Assembly: GCF_900114065.1 (NCBI RefSeq)
Contig: NZ_FORS01000004.1
Coordinates: 310,001-374,000, forward strand
Origin: Stutzerimonas kunmingensis
Lineage (GTDB): Bacteria > Pseudomonadota > Gammaproteobacteria > Pseudomonadales > Pseudomonadaceae
DNA: 64,000 bases
Direction of reading: 5' to 3'
Part shown: piece after piece, positions 62,322 through 64,000 of the stretch
Layout: each line of letters begins with the position of its first letter
Numbering within the stretch: the first letter of the stretch is position 1
The notes under the pieces: model-generated
Database searches by the model: none
What the model was told of the DNA's origin: nothing
What the model saw: only the letters and a program-made list of their open reading frames with translations
Made by a program: the position numbers and the translations under genes

Positions 62322-63335
62322 TTAGCGCTGCGCCTCCAGCCTCTCGAGCAGCGCACGGTGGAATTCTTCTGGTGCCTCGACCTGCGGTGAATGCCCAAGA
62401 TCAGGGAAGGCCACCAGCGTCGCATCCGGAATCATCGCGGCAGCCTGGCGACCCAGCTCGGGATAGTTGCCCAGGCGCTTGGCGACATACTCCGGCGCAC
62501 GGTTGGCGCCCGGCGCGGTGCGATCCAGCCCGCCGATCAGCAGCAAGGTCGGCGTCCTGATCCGCGAAAACTCATGGATCACCGGCTGGGTAAAGACCAT
62601 CTCCGAGGTCTGTGCCTGGTTCCAGGCGACCTGTTCCTTGCCGTCCCCGGCATACATTCCGGCTAGCATGCCGACCCAGCGGTCGTACTCCGGCTTCCAG
62701 CTGCCGTTGTAGTAGAACTTCTCCTGGTAGGCCTTGATGCTGTCGAAGCCGGTCTTGAGTTCCGACTGATAGAGCTGATCGATCGAGGCGTACGGCACGC
62801 CTTCAGCCTGCCAGTCTTCCAGACCAATGGGGTTGACCAGCACCATCTGCTCGACTCGCTGTGGGTAGTTCAGCGCCAGTCGCGCCGCCAGCATGCCACC
62901 CATGGAATGGCCGATCACGGTGACCTGCTCGATGCTTTCCTGCTCCAGCAGCGCCTGGGTGTTGTGCGCCAGCTGGGCGAAGCTGAACTGGTAACCCTCG
63001 GGCTTGCTCGAGCTGCAGAAACCGACCTGATCGGGAGCGATCACCCGGTAACCGGCCTGGCTGAGCACCTCGATGGTGCGCTCCCAGGTCGCCCCGCAGA
63101 AGTTCTTGCCATGCAGCAACAGCGCCGTGCGACCGTTCGCCTTGCCCTGCGGCTCGACGTCCATGAAGGCCATTTCCAGCGCCTTGCCCTGGGACTCGAA
63201 ACGGTAGTGCTTGAGCGGGTGCGGATAGCTGAAGCCTTCCAGCTGCGGGCCGTAGGCGGTTCGGCTTTCGGCCAGCAGCGGCAGGCTCAGGGTTAGACCG
63301 GCGGCAAGCGCCAGGGCGGACACGGCTGTTTTCAC
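62322..63335 (-). CDS. Exported alpha/beta hydrolase
   Basis: The 337-residue precursor starts at GTG 63335, with CAGGAG upstream, and has a signal peptide (ALALAAGLTLSLPLLAES). The core has LLLHGKNFCGATWERTIE, VIAPDQVGFCSSSKPEGYQF, the nucleophile elbow IGHSMGGMLA, and a late GLDRTAPG Asp and LGHSPQVEAPEEFH His. It resembles haloalkane-dehalogenase or epoxide-hydrolase-like and homoserine-lactone-type hydrolases annotated in pseudomonads. It acts in the periplasm; the substrate is unknown. Confidence 0.87.
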   Translation of the reverse strand: MKTAVSALALAAGLTLSLPLLAESRTAYGPQLEGFSYPHPLKHYRFESQGKALEMAFMDVEPQGKANGRTALLLHGKNFCGATWERTIEVLSQAGYRVIAPDQVGFCSSSKPEGYQFSFAQLAHNTQALLEQESIEQVTVIGHSMGGMLAARLALNYPQRVEQMVLVNPIGLEDWQAEGVPYASIDQLYQSELKTGFDSIKAYQEKFYYNGSWKPEYDRWVGMLAGMYAGDGKEQVAWNQAQTSEMVFTQPVIHEFSRIRTPTLLLIGGLDRTAPGANRAPEYVAKRLGNYPELGRQAAAMIPDATLVAFPDLGHSPQVEAPEEFHRALLERLEAQR

Positions 63336-63456
63336 GCGCGACTCCTGTTCGGTACGAATCGGGAAACTCCGTACATAGGAATGCATTCGTGCAGCCGGGT
63401 TCGCGGTCGGATTGCGACATCGCATGTCCCGACCGCGTCAGCCCATTTCTCTTCGC

Positions 63457-64000
63457 TTACAGACGGAAGCGCCCGACCAGCTGGTTGAGCTGCGTCGCCA
63501 GGCGCGCCAGCTCGTCGCTGGCCACCGAGGTCTGCTGCGCGCCGGTGGCGCTCTGCTCTGAGATGTCGCGGATGGCCACCAGGTTGCGATCCACCTCCCG
63601 CGCGACCTGTGCCTGCTCCTCGGCGGCGCTGGCAATCACCAGGTTCATCTCGTTGATCTGCCCGACACGCTCGGCGATCAGCCCCAGTGCCTGATCCGCT
63701 TCGCCGGCCATGGTCTGGCTGCGCGTAGCGAATTCACTGCTCTGCTGCATGTCGCGCACCGATTGCTCGGTAGCGCTCTGGATCGCGCCGATCATGCGTT
63801 CAATCTCCTGGGTCGAGCTCTGCGTGCGCTGCGCGAGGTTACGCACCTCGTCGGCGACCACCGCGAATCCACGTCCAGCCTCGCCGGCCCGCGCGGCCTC
63901 GATGGCGGCGTTGAGCGCGAGCAGATTGGTCTGGTCGGCGATCGCGCGAATCACATCCACCACCTGCCCGATGCTCGCAGCCTCTTGGGCCAGGTGGGTC
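63457..64000 (-). CDS. Methyl-accepting chemotaxis protein, C-terminal part (cut by window edge)
   Basis: The frame is open on the minus strand from the right window edge to a stop at 63457, giving about 180 C-terminal residues. They contain the conserved signalling tip [23 protein letters not shown] and [19 protein letters not shown]. The ending [17 protein letters not shown] is typical of pseudomonad MCPs without a CheR-binding pentapeptide. Sensor and membrane segments lie outside the window. Confidence 0.92.
   Translation of the reverse strand, partial: THLAQEAASIGQVVDVIRAIADQTNLLALNAAIEAARAGEAGRGFAVVADEVRNLAQRTQSSTQEIERMIGAIQSATEQSVRDMQQSSEFATRSQTMAGEADQALGLIAERVGQINEMNLVIASAAEEQAQVAREVDRNLVAIRDISEQSATGAQQTSVASDELARLATQLNQLVGRFRL

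Overview
The window is 64 kb of GC-rich chromosome. Protein families, strong AGGAG-type ribosome binding sites, frequent GTG/TTG starts and dense gene packing point to a gammaproteobacterium of the Pseudomonas / Stutzerimonas (P. stutzeri) group. No rRNA, tRNA, CRISPR array, integrase or transposase was seen. Both ends cut genes: a TonB-dependent receptor at the left edge and a chemotaxis receptor at the right edge.

Left part (1-12 kb). A siderophore-type uptake locus holds a TonB receptor, a FecCD permease, a second permease, an ATPase and a binding protein. An internal deletion has joined the second permease to the ATPase out of frame, and the Walker A half of the ATPase is gone. After it come a SAM methyltransferase, an MDR dehydrogenase, a secreted SGNH/SASA-type esterase, an NTP/NDP-exchanger-like carrier, and a divergent SDR/LysR pair.

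12.2-20.2 kb is accessory DNA. A lower-GC cassette (12.2-15.4 kb) carries a PF10014-type 2-oxoglutarate/Fe(II) amino-acid dioxygenase, a LysE/RhtB exporter, a ThrH-like HAD enzyme and a divergent LysR regulator. It sits between a 52-bp remnant of a glutathione S-transferase 3' end and the intact GST gene. A second, very AT-rich insert (17.6-19.6 kb) carries one OLD-like ATPase/TOPRIM gene, flanked by imperfect inverted hairpin repeats.

20-34.6 kb. This stretch holds a three-subunit membrane gluconate/sugar dehydrogenase (Tat-targeted small subunit, GMC flavoprotein, triheme cytochrome c), gamma-glutamyltransferase, an SDR and an ABC1/UbiB-type kinase. A signalling module follows: a tandem KaiC-like ATPase overlapping a hybrid histidine kinase, then a membrane hybrid histidine kinase.

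34.6-46 kb looks like a purine-acquisition and oxidation region. A leader RNA whose fold resembles the NMT1 (xanthine-I) riboswitch precedes an isopenicillin-N-synthase-like 2OG oxygenase, an alpha/beta hydrolase, an NMT1-type ABC transporter and a guanine-deaminase-like enzyme. An SDR, a CMD-family protein and an AraC regulator separate it from a nucleoside-type ABC transporter that lacks its binding protein. That transporter runs into a 600-bp hairpin-rich intergenic element.

46-64 kb is mostly housekeeping and transport: SIMPL and DUF1992 proteins, a DAACS symporter, topoisomerase III, a Gre-family factor, an SLC13/TrkA-C carrier, a His-rich/HupE/membrane-anchor set that may handle metals, two chemotaxis receptors, an MFS carrier and two alpha/beta hydrolases. 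All functional calls come from reading motifs by eye; no database search was run.
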